From NCBI GenBank assembly GCA_030386875.1, contig CM059564.1:66073936-66137935 (forward strand): a stretch of 64,000 nucleotides of DNA, given 5' to 3'. The stretch's first letter is position 1; each line of letters begins with the position of its first letter. Under the pieces are notes generated by a model that searched no databases, was not told where the DNA came from, and worked only from the letters and a program-made list of their open reading frames with translations. The stretch comes from Morinoia aosen. Taxonomy: Eukaryota; Arthropoda; Malacostraca; Amphipoda; Talitridae. The position numbers were made by a program, and so were the translations under genes. Of the stretch, positions 44,461 through 56,084 are shown piece by piece.

Positions 44461-44668
44461 GATGTACGTGACCTTCTACACTTCTTATAGCAGCAAAAAT
44501 CCCAGTTTCTCCAGAAATCTCAAAAACATGGATTCCTATGGGGGACGCTGTCCTTCAGTCACTGCATTACCATCAGAAGCTTTGGGAAGAAAGAAATTCG
44601 GATTAATTAATCTTGGAGATGTGATACCACACCACACTGTAACTTCACTTGGGTCAATGGATGTTTAA
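44461..44668 (+). CDS. Probable terminal exon of an unrecognised gene
   Basis: A strong acceptor (CTCATTTTTTCACAG) precedes 44461. The frame then reads MYVTFYTSYSSKNPSFSRNL, then MDSYGGRCPSVTALPSEALG and GRKKFGLINLGDVIPHHTVT, and stops at 44666-44668. The sequence is well mixed and protein-like. The exon enters in phase 2 (one base before the ATG). An AATAAA lies near 44804. It could be the last exon of the gene at 31-35 kb, or a short gene starting at ATG 44462. The family is not recognised. Confidence 0.4.
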
Positions 44669-44877
44669 ATTGATCCTTCCTTGCATATAAATGAAATTTA
44701 AAGCCCTCCTACACTGTTTTAAATTATCCTGAACTCAATATGCTTCAAATTTTTCTTGGTATCGATTTCTGAAAAAGGTGAGTTACTTTGGGTCTGCCTG
44801 TACGAATAAATCACCTGATGTTAATAATTAATCACCTGATTCCCGGAAAATCTCACTTTTAGGATAAAAAGGAAAAA

Positions 44878-45115
44878 CAACGTGGCTAAGAATATCATGA
44901 TAAAAAATAAATGTTTTGGATTATAAAAAATCCATCTTCAGTGCTCTGAAATACTATAAATCGAAGTATTAAAACATTGTTATTATAAATTTTTTAATAA
45001 ACCGGGTATAAGATAATGAGATTGAAAAGACATGATAAAAGAAAAAATTATACAAAACATCAACTTACAATGGAAAGTTTCACCGCCGTATCACGTTCAT
45101 TTATTAACGGACGGT
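44878..45115 (+). repeat. Dispersed repeat, second copy of 3605-3856
   Basis: Collinear with the copy near 3.6 kb: GGCTAAGAATATCA, ATTATAAAAAATCCAT, TTGAAAAGACATGATAAAAG, AATGGAAAG and CATTCATTTAT-like blocks occur in the same order and orientation. It is diverged and non-coding. Confidence 0.65.
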
Positions 45116-45140
45116 TTTTAAAATGTTCATCTACTCTAAA

Positions 45141-45244
45141 ATGCAGAGGTCGGACCAATTTGATGCTGAATCAAAAATTTCAAAATTAAAAACACAGATT
45201 TTAAAATTTTGGATTCAACATCAAATTTGTGCGGTCTCCGCATC
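45141..45244. repeat. Short inverted repeat, about 45-bp arms
   Basis: ATGCAGAGGTCGGACCAATT + TGATGCTGAATC is mirrored by GGATTCAACATCAAATTTGT + GCGGTCTCCGCAT, with an A/T-rich centre. It may be a tiny foldback element. It lies 500 bases upstream of the glycosyltransferase-like gene. Confidence 0.7.
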
Positions 45245-45743
45245 TTTTTCTACTTGAGCTCGAATAGTCTCCCAGACTAAGAAAGGGCTTGAAATCTTGT
45301 TCATGCTTAACTGTTCGTGTATTTACAAGTCTCTGTATTGTATAAAACCATTCTGTTAGGTTAATTACAATAAATATTATTATTACATATTTTCAAATGG
45401 TTTCCTTTGAGATCTTTTTTGACGATATGACCTTTTTTAAAGAAAATTTATGGAAACAAAATACGCTCGTAGAAGTTAAAAACAAGAGTCGCACCAACTC
45501 TGCCTTGATGCACAATCGCTTTCCAATTGACTGAGTGTTTTTAGATTAAGATTTTCAGTATAGAAACTATATTTATATTTCAATATTCGTTCCCTTCATA
45601 AATTATTTCAATACTTAAAGTTCTTTTGAATGCTCAACAGATATCTGAATAATTAAAAAATAGCCAATTGGCAGCTTTGCCTGCTTTTGTTCACTGCTAA
45701 ACTCTCACAGGCGCCAAACAAATTGTTGTCTTTTCTCCGAACC

Positions 45744-48700
45744 ATGCAGTTTCGTTTTCGACTCTCACACCTGCTTGCATTTATGGTTAGTGTTTTCTTA
45801 GTCATTTTAGCTGTCAATCTTCAAAAAATGTTGATATTTACACCGGTCTCATTCCCACTAATGAGGACAAGTAACGTACTTACCTTGCCTCAACTGTTGT
45901 CTGGAACAAATACCCCTGACAACCTCGCCAACCAGCACAAGAGTCTTAGCGAAGAAACGCACCATGCATCTGAGCCAAATTCTAATCCACATTCAGATGA
46001 AGAGAAAATTTCTCAGCAAAAGTTATACCGTGTACCTCAGGATGCCCTGCCGTGGTGGGAACGCATGGACATCTCTCACTGTGAAGAGCATGAGGAAGAA
46101 ATCATGCTCAAAAGTTCCTCCAATTCGAAGATTGCGGATACATTCGCTCCCACCATCGGCCATTGCGGGTATCGTGCGTCACTTAGCGGAGACAACCAGA
46201 TGGTCGTGTCGTATTCGCTATACGGTCAAAATTCTCGTTACTCTTATGGCATTCCTTTCATACTGGAAGACGTCCTAAAACTTTATCCAGGCTGGAATGT
46301 TCGAATTCACACAAAACCCGAGCTGTATTATCGACTGCTCTGTCCTCTGCTTAAGAAGTACCCAAATTTATCACTGTGCGATGTGAAAAACCTGCCAGAA
46401 CCTCTGGGCAATTTGTCCCACATCGACCCCATGTTGTGGCGGTCGGCGCCCCTCGGTGACGAGCAGGTCGAGCGGTTCGTCGTCAGGGACACGGACTCGC
46501 AGGTGAGACTTTCTCTGATGTAAGAGCTCTATTCAGTGTCAAATATATATTCATATTTCTATTTCAAATAGCTTTGTACAGTATTCGAAAGTAAGTATTG
46601 GAGATATATATCAAGTTCTTTACACAACCTTCGCTGACTTATTTACATAGTCAGCAAAGTAACGAAAAGGGTGCCTAGAAAATGACAGAATTGTAAAATC
46701 TAACTACTTTCTAAATTGTATCGGCAGACGCTAACTTCAGAAGCCTTTAGCATACAATGAGAATTTTAAATATTTCTGAATTTGTGGACGAATTTTAAGA
46801 CTTTCTCAGCCTTTGTGAGACATATTCTTTGTCGGTTGAAAATTCATGTATTAAAAAAATCATGCATTCAATCGAGTTTGATAAATTAATCTGATTATTT
46901 AATACTCAGAAAACTAGCAAGATAATGCAATTGTTATTATCATTCTGAATATCTTCATGTTGACCCTCACTTGGAGCAACAGTACAATTATTGGTGCAAG
47001 AAAAACTTAATAGCTTGCATTCATCGTTTGGCATACATTCTTTAAATGTTCTTGGGTTCTTCAATATTTAGTGTAATTATTGATTTGAATATTTATTTCA
47101 ATATCTTTTTCTTACCTTTCTAAAAAAGATGCCAACTCTGAGCTGACCAATCCGTCTCATAAAAATTCTCTTCCCGAAAGAATATTTACAGACCTTGAAG
47201 TATTGGTGGGGAACATTTTCCTCCTTAAAAAATCACAGGTTGTTTGTTAAAAAACCTCGTAAAGTTTGTACAATTTGATTCTTAATTTGTTATATATTTA
47301 CAACAGCATTCATTCTGCCGCGTGATATCCTTAAGGGTCCCCTGAAATTATTCAAAGCACCATCACACTACCATCTCATGAATACGCTTTTTAACAGTGT
47401 TAATTTTTTACTAAAAGTTTAATGACAAACTTTTTACTAATTTTCACCATATGTAAAAAAATTAGAACGAATCAAATGATTAACCGTTTGACGTAAATAT
47501 GTGGAAGCTAGATCGATCACTAAAATAAAAGAATTCCCATGAATTATTCACCAACTTCCATGTTCTCTTACTAATTTTATGGAAGCATTCCTATTTTTCT
47601 CACCAACATTTGATTTTGAAGCAGGTACCCGCAAGGACACAATCATTGCTTAAATTTGCGTTACACAACATGCCTTGAAGTGTTTATGCCTAGCGGAACA
47701 TCAGATTCTCGTGCCAGAGCTGCTGTGGTGGTGAGCGCTCTTTCTTGATATGATTGCAAATCTAGTGCTGGTTATTCATTAATATCCGGAACGCTGTACT
47801 CCTGTGATATATTGGCCCGCTCGAAGTCCAGACATTAAGAGTCCTGGAATATTAAAAACGTATTTTTATTTACTTGCCTATACCTTCAAAAAATGTGTTT
47901 TTATCATTTCTTTATGATTCCTTTGAGCACAAAAATCCTCCACCGATAAATTTTTCTCAAGCAAGTTGTAAAAATTTATACAATCAGACGACAAATTCAT
48001 AAATGCCATGAACATTCATAGTCTATTAATCGATCCTAAATTTGAAGTCTCCTGAAAAATGTTTGAAAAGACCTTATGCTAGATTTTTTGTTTTCTTCGG
48101 TGCCGATCTGACCAACTTTCATTTTCAAGCAAAAGAGCATCACGTAGTGCTTCATTTGCACTCCACGCAGCTCAGCGAGAGGGAGGCGGCCGCCGTGGCG
48201 GAGTGGGAGGCGCTGCGGAAGCCCATCCACCTCATGCGGGACCATCAGGAGCACGCCGCGCCGATCATGGGCGGCATGTTCGGCATCTGGCAACCACCAG
48301 AAATGCTCAAGTTCTTTGAGAAAATACGCGTCAAGCTCTTCGTTCGTAACAATGATGACGATCAGGAAAATTTAAAGGTGATAATTACGCTTTATTTGAG
48401 GTCTAAATTGCATTGCTCCGTAATAGGAAGAGATTAGCGAGTGTCAAATTATAAAAAAACGTTTATTTCCAAGAAAGTTGATACATGAAATGTATTAAAC
48501 CTGCACGTTTTTAAAATTTTCTTTGGTCCTTAATTGACAGACAAACCATTTGAGTTGTACAATGTCCATGTGAGGGGTTAATTATAATATTGAAAGAAAC
48601 AATCGAACTATTTTCTCTTGAATATTTTCTCCAAAGCAAGATGACTAAAAGCTGAAATAACATCCCAAAGGATTTTCAAGTAGTGAGAAAAGGTTAGCCA

Positions 48701-51700
48701 AAAGTAATTTATGAAAAAAACATAACACGCACATCTAAAATAAATAAACGAAAATACGTGCAAAAATTAATTTCAGACCTTATTTATCATACGATGAGTG
48801 AGATGATTTGTTTATGAATCCTAAGCTCTGATTATGCTTATTTTTATTTTTCTAATTATTTTAGGATATATAAACGTGTGACTTGAGGTTGAAGAAACTT
48901 GGAGTTGATTAAAGATGCTAGGTGCGTGCAAATATGGTAGAGAGTGAACGGCAGTTACACGCTCCTTCCACGTTAAACAACGGCGTTAAACACGTGCGGC
49001 ACCTCTGTGCCAAGCTTGCAATCTGATTGGTCGCCCAGTAGGGACTCGCGAGGCCTGTTCGAGGTGACGCTTTTAAGCTTGTGTGGTAGTATTCGCGAGC
49101 AGCTCGTAGAGACCAACACAAAACGTATGAAAATCCATTCCGCTGATCGATATCTAAAAAGGAAAGGCCCTCGGACAGCTTCACAAAATGTCTTCACCAC
49201 GAGCATAATCTAGCTTAATTGCTGAACATCGACTTGGTTCACTTCTACATAATGCGACACACGTCGCTCTCTGAAAACAACTTATAGAGCCAACAGATCA
49301 CATTGAAGTTCATTTCTTGCCTAATCCAAACATCGTATGAATTAGTTCTTCCTATACACATTCGTAGTTGTAAATTAATCATATCTCTCAAACAGATATA
49401 AACAGAGATACGGTAATGCTGATATTAATTACAAATCCATAGTAAGATCAATCATTACTTAAAAATTTAGTTGAGAAGTTTTCATGCACCGGCTGAGATT
49501 CGTTGAGGGAAAGGGACTGAAGAATGAATTCCAGTTGTTTCTGCAGGTGCTCTTTCCGGGCATTGAATACGCCGCATAGAGACTTCATCATGCTATTGAC
49601 TCAATAGGTTTATGTGCGGTTAAGTTGGTACACAGACCAAAAGATTTGATTGACGAAAACAAACGAAAAACCTTTTCTGTGGCGAAGAAAATTATGAAAA
49701 ATGTTTAGTAAATAACTTCCGCTGTGAGGTACGCTTGCAGGAACCAAACGAGGCGACCTACGTGAATAGGGCGAATAAAAACTTAATTTCGCCTTGTCAT
49801 TTCACAGCTTGGGCCCAAAATTTGCCTTTTAGTTTCAAGATGAGCATTTTTTGCATTTAATTTCAGTTATATCGTGCATTTATTGTCATGAAATAATGAT
49901 TCATCCAGCACCTAGATGTAACTGAAAAAAACTATTGCAGTCCCATGTATGTAATTCGTCAAAACTCAGACGTCACCGAGCAATGTTTCATTGCCGCAGC
50001 TACAAGTGATCAAACACGTGAGCTGCTTACGGGTGTGTTGGAAAGAGAGTTGTAACGAACCTGTTATCGAAAAGCATAACACTTGTGGAACTTCACTCTA
50101 AATTGATGGTACCTTTTTGTTAAAATTTTCTATGTATGTTCGAAATGATTGGAACTCAATAAAGAACCAAGCGCCTCAAGAGGCAGCGGCAGAGCACACT
50201 ATAGGGTGCAAGAACTACTTGGTGTCCCAATGAGGAAGTAACTTGTCGATGTGTCCCGACAGCGGGTGATGCCTCGCAAGCTACTGGTGCAGCACTCAGT
50301 GCAGCATTGCAGCTTCTGGTGCCGCCTGATGGGCAAGTGTTTGCCCTTCCCCACGCAACGACAGCACGGCCTCTTTGTCGGCAACACCATGTGAGTCCGC
50401 ACTCCTCAAACTGTTACCTTCATCGGTAGTGAGCTAAAATTAGCATTGTTACAAATTTGGATAGGTATTTGTGATAACATTCGTTGCTGCCACAAATTCC
50501 TTAGAGCAGTATCGTCAGAATGAACTGAAGTGAAATAGTTTCAAGCACAGAAAAATACGATTTTCCTCTTTTGTCTCTGGTTTTACGTGCATGCAGGTTT
50601 TTTCCGGAGACCTTCATGGGATGAACGCAACAGAAAGGGAATTTCATGGAACCCTATAACTTACGTGACCTTTCTGTGATTCATTGGTAGACACGCTTAG
50701 CCCTGAAATCAAAGCGAATTGATATTTATGATACAAACGAGTCCATGAAGATGTTAGCGTTAGTTGATTGTACTGAAGGAAGCTGGAGTCAATCACGTGG
50801 CAGCACAGGATGTAACCTGGTAGCTCCTTGATTTCTTCGTTGAGGAAAGAAAAGAAAAAAGAAAGAAAAACACTTTATTTCCAAGAGAGATGGTACAAAA
50901 GTACAATCATTGGTTTTTAAAACACCTTAAAGTTAATACACTTAGATGATACACACACACGAGTATTGTAATACTCATGTCACTAGTCGAAAAGGAATTA
51001 TTGAGGACAATGTACTCCTAATCTTGCTTAATCTACATTTGATAATACATGTAATGAATAATGATAATTATAAGATCTAACACACTTTTATGGACGATGC
51101 ATTTCCCTTGTGGGGTGAAAACACTTTTGACAGTTTACATGTACATGACATAAAACTTCGCAGTTCTTGACGCCAGGAAATAATATATGAATCGCTTGAT
51201 TCGGCCAATGTTAAAAAATTTCATTTTATGGAAGCATGAAAAAAATATATATATATATAAGCATGAGGACCACGAAAATGACAAGTTTTGTATTTCTAAT
51301 TAAACAATTTTAACATAACGGTCATTAGTTGATAAAACATTTTATTCAAATATAAATGGATGGTCGCAAAACAAATGTATAGTTTTTACATGAATGCTTT
51401 ACAATTATAAAGAGACGACGAGTTAGGTAATGTTACAAGTTGAGAGTGAGCAGAAAAAAAGACCGGTATCTCTAGTTAAAATGCTAGTTGTCAGTCTAGT
51501 AAACACATATGTGCGTATATGCATGTAAATATATACACATTCATATACACATACATACCTACGCACATACTTACCCCTAACTCGTAAGCATGTTCTAAAA
51601 GAGCCTGTTATTTCTCCGACGGGTGTAGTAACAGGATGAGTTTCGCGACAGCTAAACGAGCTGTCGCACCAGACGCTGGATATTCTGTTGATATCAGCTC

Positions 51701-52075
51701 AGCATTATTACTGTGGGCCAATAAATCGTTGACGTTTTTCAGCTCATCTCATGCGTAAATCGCTAGGTTTTACTACTTTTCATCTCCACGTACTTCGCAA
51801 ACTTCACAATCAAGTACAATTTTACCTTCAAGCTATACTTTAGATATGGCTCGACCGTGCATATCCCTGCTTTATTATTTACTCTAAGGTAAGTGCTGTA
51901 CTTGAACTACAGAGTAAATGTACTTGTAACAGCCATCCTCGGGAACGTGATAAAAATAAAATCATCGCGTTTTTTCTTTTACAGGTACAATGTGCAGAAC
52001 CCTGAGACCAAGAGCGTGCGTCAGTGTCCAACCGAATGCCGGCCCCCAGACCACCAAGACTGGCTGTACTGCTAG
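45744..52075 (+). CDS. Type II Golgi glycosyltransferase-like protein (394 aa, 4 exons)
   Basis: Exons are 45744-46502, 48171-48377, 50263-50390 and 51985-52075. Phases match (0, 0, 2), giving 394 residues. Residues 1-30 hold a short basic tail and one membrane span (HLLAFMVSVFLVILAVNL), as in type II Golgi enzymes. Residues 248-253 read RDTDSQ, a DxD-type nucleotide-sugar/metal motif. Then LSEREAAAVAEW, LMRDHQEHAAPIMGGMFG, a DDDQENL stretch, HCSFW, CLPFPTQRQHGLFVGN and the tail CPTECRPPDHQDWLYC follow. This layout (R-D-x-D-S-R/Q...EREAAAV...RDH...GGM.G...DQ...FPT.R...DWxYC) fits a family of uncharacterised invertebrate and bacterial glycosyltransferase-like proteins. The substrate is unknown. 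The ATG has an ACC context; an acceptor at 45710 suggests an upstream 5' UTR exon. An in-frame TTG upstream was not used. The model is complete. Confidence 0.88.
48450..48900 (-). repeat. R2 repeat copy in intron 2 of the glycosyltransferase-like gene
   Basis: It starts at AAAAAACGTTTATTTCCAAG, continues through ATACATGAAATGTATTAAAC, ACACGCACATCTAAAATAAA and GAGTGAGATGATTTGTTTAT. It is collinear with the copy at 58.35-58.93 kb. The minus-strand orientation is inferred from the AATAAA and tail. Confidence 0.65.
48901..50262. other. Rest of intron 2, with a G+C-richer patch
   Basis: 48955-49210 is G+C-richer and has CTGATTGGTCGCCC, a CCAAT box in reverse. Open frames exist there on both strands, but none joins the surrounding exons or shows a motif. 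The rest is plain intron. Confidence 0.4.
50845..51300 (-). repeat. R2 repeat copy in intron 3 of the glycosyltransferase-like gene
   Basis: It begins with GAAAGAAAAACACTTTATTT and continues with CCAAGAGAGATGGTACAAAA and GGTTTTTAAAACACCTTAAA. It is more diverged than the 48.45-kb copy. An (AT)n run lies at 51245-51260. Confidence 0.55.
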
Positions 52076-52104
52076 CGCTGTACGTTCTTCAGCCTGGGTT
52101 GTTG

Positions 52105-53000
52105 TCAGAAAAATACAAAAATAAAAAACGTTTATTTTCCAAGTTGCCACATGAGATAAATGCCAACATATTGGCTTTTAAAAGTTTCTTAATATAGGAC
52201 GTGCTAAAACAAAAGTTCCATACGAGGAGTACTAATATTGACAAACCATCAGAGGTGTGCAAATAGATAAGCCATACGAGGCATAATAATAGACAAACTA
52301 TACGAGGTGTACTAAGAGACAAAATATCAGGGGTGTACAAATAGATAGACCATAAGAGGCATATTAATAGACTAAGTATACGAGGCGTACTAATAGACAA
52401 ACCATACATTGCGTGCTAATAGTCTAACCCTGTCAAGGGTAGTTGAAGGAGAAATGAAAAATATCATCTGTTGGATATTTTATATTCCAAGAGATGGCTA
52501 ACAACTTATAAATAATTCGAATACTGCTAAAGAATTATTCGAAACTCCCAAGTTCTTAGTTGAAATTATCGAAGTAGGAAAAAGACAAAAAAAAAACGCT
52601 ATACCGGAGCAGATTGAAACACCATCTTGAATGACAATCAAGTATTGAGAAAAGGTTAGTCACGAAGTAATTCATAAAGAACATCGCGCAACATAGCACG
52701 CACATCTAGAAATGCGTAAACAAACTTACACTCAAAAATGAAATGCATGGCTTGTTCAGCACACAAATATAGAGATAATTTTTGCACGAGAGCTTTATTT
52801 CATTTGTTTGTTTATACTTTTAATTTCTTCTATTCACAGAAATGCCCTTCGGGGTCGTGATATATCGATTTATGAATCATTAAGCAAGCGCAATCAATTT
52901 GTTTATTTCTGGAATTTGGTTCAGTGTTAACTGATCGCAGAGTTTTAGGTAAAATGTAATGTTTCATGAGGTTTTGCTTTTTACGCAAAAAGTAGAAATA
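52105..53000 (-). repeat. R2 repeat copy overlapping the 3' end region of the glycosyltransferase-like gene
   Basis: It starts at AAAATAAAAAACGTTTATTT just 30 bases after the stop codon, so the AATAAA at 52120 belongs to the repeat and may or may not serve the gene. It includes short tandem blocks (CATACGAGG..GTACTAATAGAC, 52210-52430) and ends with a region shared with 53.5-53.75 kb (TTCACAGAAATGCCCTTCGG). Confidence 0.6.
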
Positions 53001-55479
53001 CAAACATATATATGTACATGTGCTTATATATATGTGCGAACTTGTGCATGTGTACACTGCTACATAGACATTCATGTTTGCGCGCTCACACATACACACT
53101 GATGCACAAACTAACACACATATTCATATATATACGTATTGAAAATGAATATAAGAGAAATGCTAATAAACATGAAAAATAATATTGCTCTTTCTATATT
53201 TAAAATGACAGCCAAAACTCTGATGAATCGTAAGAAATAATCTGAGGAAAAATAAGGAATAGAAAAAGGACTTCGAAAAACGTATAAATGGAATCGTTTT
53301 TTAATTTCCTAAAAGAAATTTTAAGAAAACTCAAGTTTCCGCCTAGGAACAACAACAACAAAAAAAAACATGTTTCATATCTTCTCGATGTTCTCTGCAA
53401 CATCATGCGGACATGGGTACATGAGATAAAATGGAGATACAGTGTAAGCCGGTTACCACTCACGATTGACAAATATCTATAAAATTTTGGCAGAAATGCG
53501 TTGACAAACATATACTCAACAGAAAAATTCATAGCTTGTACAACATACGGACAGAAATATAATTTTACCATGATTCATATGCTCAAATTGCGCTTTATTT
53601 CATTAATTGTATTTGTCATTAATCCGATTCACAGAAACGCCCTCTGGGGAAGTGATAGATCTATTTTTGAATCATTTCGCTAGCGCAATAAATGTATTAA
53701 CCGGATGGTTTTTGCGTAAAGAAATGAAATAGAAACATGTATATCTATTAATGTAGATATATATATATACCTACATACGTACACACACATATTAATATAT
53801 ATTACTTATTGGAAATTAAATATAAGAAAAAAAATACATATATAAAATAAAAAGATAAAAACAACCTGCCATCTACTACACCGAAAATGACAGTTGAGCT
53901 CACTGTAATCCTAAGAAATTATTCGGAAAAAAATGACTAAAAGGAAAAGAAGACTTCGATAAACGTCAGCTTAATTTAATTAAGGGACCTCCTTGCTAGT
54001 GCTTGTTGTACTTAGTATTGTATTAGGTGAAAATGTTCCCCAAATTATCGGAGCAAGATTCAAACATGTTGTCTCATGACGAAAGAGAAGGACAATGTTT
54101 TGCAGGTAATCTGGTGGTGTGCGCCATTCTTGAGCTTATTTGTTTGCACTTTAAGTCTTCAAGAGTAGAGGCATAGGTTCTTTGATCAGGTGTCAGGCCA
54201 CCAATCGTCCTTTTGTGGAACTATGCTCTACTGAGAATCTGACAGTGCACTCTCGTTTCACGGTTCTCACAACCAGCTTTATCCGTGCACGACTGCAAAA
54301 TGCCAGTTTGACAATTATTGCCGCCTGCGCCTAACAAAAGAGGCACGTGACCCAACGCAGTGAGTAAACGCCAAAGGATGCTCAAGACATGACATACAAC
54401 TTTTTTGTTAACTACGCATAGAGACATCGTATAGCTTATAGCAATGATGTTCTCTAGATTATCGTGTTCGCAGAATACTCCTTATTGTTCCGGTTTTAAA
54501 TATTGTCATTTTAATGAACATTTTAAATACTTACTGGGGAATTGCTCCCGTACCAGAATGTATTTAACGTGTACTTTGTGATAGGAAGCTGAGCTCAAAG
54601 TTCTTCGATTTGTGTCGGTTTCAGTGTTTTTTCTTAGTTATCGTACAACTTTATACTTCTGTGCTTGATAACAAGTGTAGTGACTTGGCCACTTGGTGCT
54701 ACAACTCAACTATGAGCTACCTCGTAAAAATACCGTGCATCGAACTGCAACCCTAGCGCACTATCTGGCAGACTAATCGCAGCCTGGATTTTAGTCACTC
54801 AATTCTAGTCACTCGGCGACGCACCACAAGTGCCCGAAAGCAGGAGGTTGGTGCTACAGTAGAAGGACCATCTGATTTTTGCCAAAAACTTTCTGTGGAA
54901 TTTATGAGTGTGAAGTTTCGTTCACATATGTATCTATTTTTGTATGGCGTATCAATTTGCAGGGAGGCTTTGATTGAATTTTGCCGTAGAAAACGAAATG
55001 TTTGAAAAAACATTCGTCTCTTTTAGTAGTTGTGTGTGTCGTGCAGTGAGAACGCTTCTTGTTTGGTTCTAAAATAAAGTACTCCAATTAGTAATTAACA
55101 ATGCTTTCCTGAACTATGAGAGTGCCCGATCAAGCCATGAGCATCCAAGAGTGGATTCATTTAATCATAATCAACAAGCGTCAAACGAAAAGTGTCACAT
55201 TCCCTCAAAAAAGTCCTAAGCCTTCTATTTTTTCTAGAAACCAGCTAATATTTCCCCTTTTTATATTTATTATTATGTGTATTTTTTTCTTGCTTTTAAT
55301 TTTCAATACATACATATATATATATATACATGAATATTTGTGTTGTATATGTGTATGTATGCGCACGCATACTTGTACATCTATATGTGTATTTGTGTAT
55401 GTGTAAATCTACATACAGATATACGCGTGTCGAGGGAGCAGCGATTCTCGAATACAAATTTCACTTTCGCCACATTTCA
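53001..55479. other. A+T-rich DNA with microsatellites and repeat pieces
   Basis: (TA)n and (CA)n runs occur near 53000-53130, 53740-53800 and 55300-55430. 53500-53760 is a diverged copy of 52740-53010. No gene was seen; open frames of 60-120 codons are A/T-driven. Confidence 0.5.
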
Positions 55480-55935
55480 TTTTCTTTGCTGCGTCTATGC
55501 TATCCTCTATTGTGTATGAATATTGTTGCCCACCGTGAGGGTCTGTGCATGTTGGTTCTATTACACGTGCACTAAGTTGGAGAGTATTTGAGCATATTGG
55601 TAAAAGTTTCAGAACCGGTAATCCATTAAGCAAGCCACCTCACTCAGCTATACGAATTCATTCAGATCAGTGTAAATCTCCTGTTCTGCAGCAAGATTTT
55701 TCTACCTTAAGTTCTGCTAACTCAGTCCCTGATTTCCGTATTATCGAATTCATCTATATTAGCCGCTTAACACCCGATCTAACCGATATACAGTCGTCAC
55801 ACCCTCTTAAAATAGCTTCTGTTCAGCATTTTACCTTTTTTTGGTGTAGTCTTTCTTCAATTTATGAACGTATATTTTTTCGTTTTTTTCAGATGTCTGC
55901 TGATGATGACCTTAGGGGTCGAAACGTTCGTTTTT
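55480..55935 (+). mobile_element. Penelope-like element 3' fragment (GIY-YIG part)
   Basis: The frame at 55545-55937 reads HVGSITRALSWRVFEHIGKS, FRTGNPLSKPPHSAIRIHS and later FRIIEFIYISRLTPDLTDIQ + SSHPLKI. This matches the GIY-YIG endonuclease tail of Penelope-like elements (GSTTRxLxxRxxEHxxxSxRTG ... SAIxxH ... xILExxxI ... LN). Downstream, CTGATGATGACCTTAGGGGT followed by CGAAACGTT resembles 3' ends common to these elements. The upstream reverse transcriptase is absent, so the copy is truncated. Confidence 0.7.
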
Positions 55936-56084
55936 AACAGAATTTTTTTTTAAATCGATAGTCTTTGCGATTACCTATGGTTTAAAACTGTGAGTTTATT
56001 ATCATTCAAAAACTCAATGAATCGATGAGAACAAGTTTAAATTATTTCTATATAATTTCTCACTATTGTGTTAGAACTGTAGAT

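Noticed and set aside
48918..49206. Two minus-strand frames of about 80 codons
   Set aside because: They lie in an intron of the glycosyltransferase-like gene, have no motif, and overlap a plus-strand frame of similar length in a G+C-richer patch.
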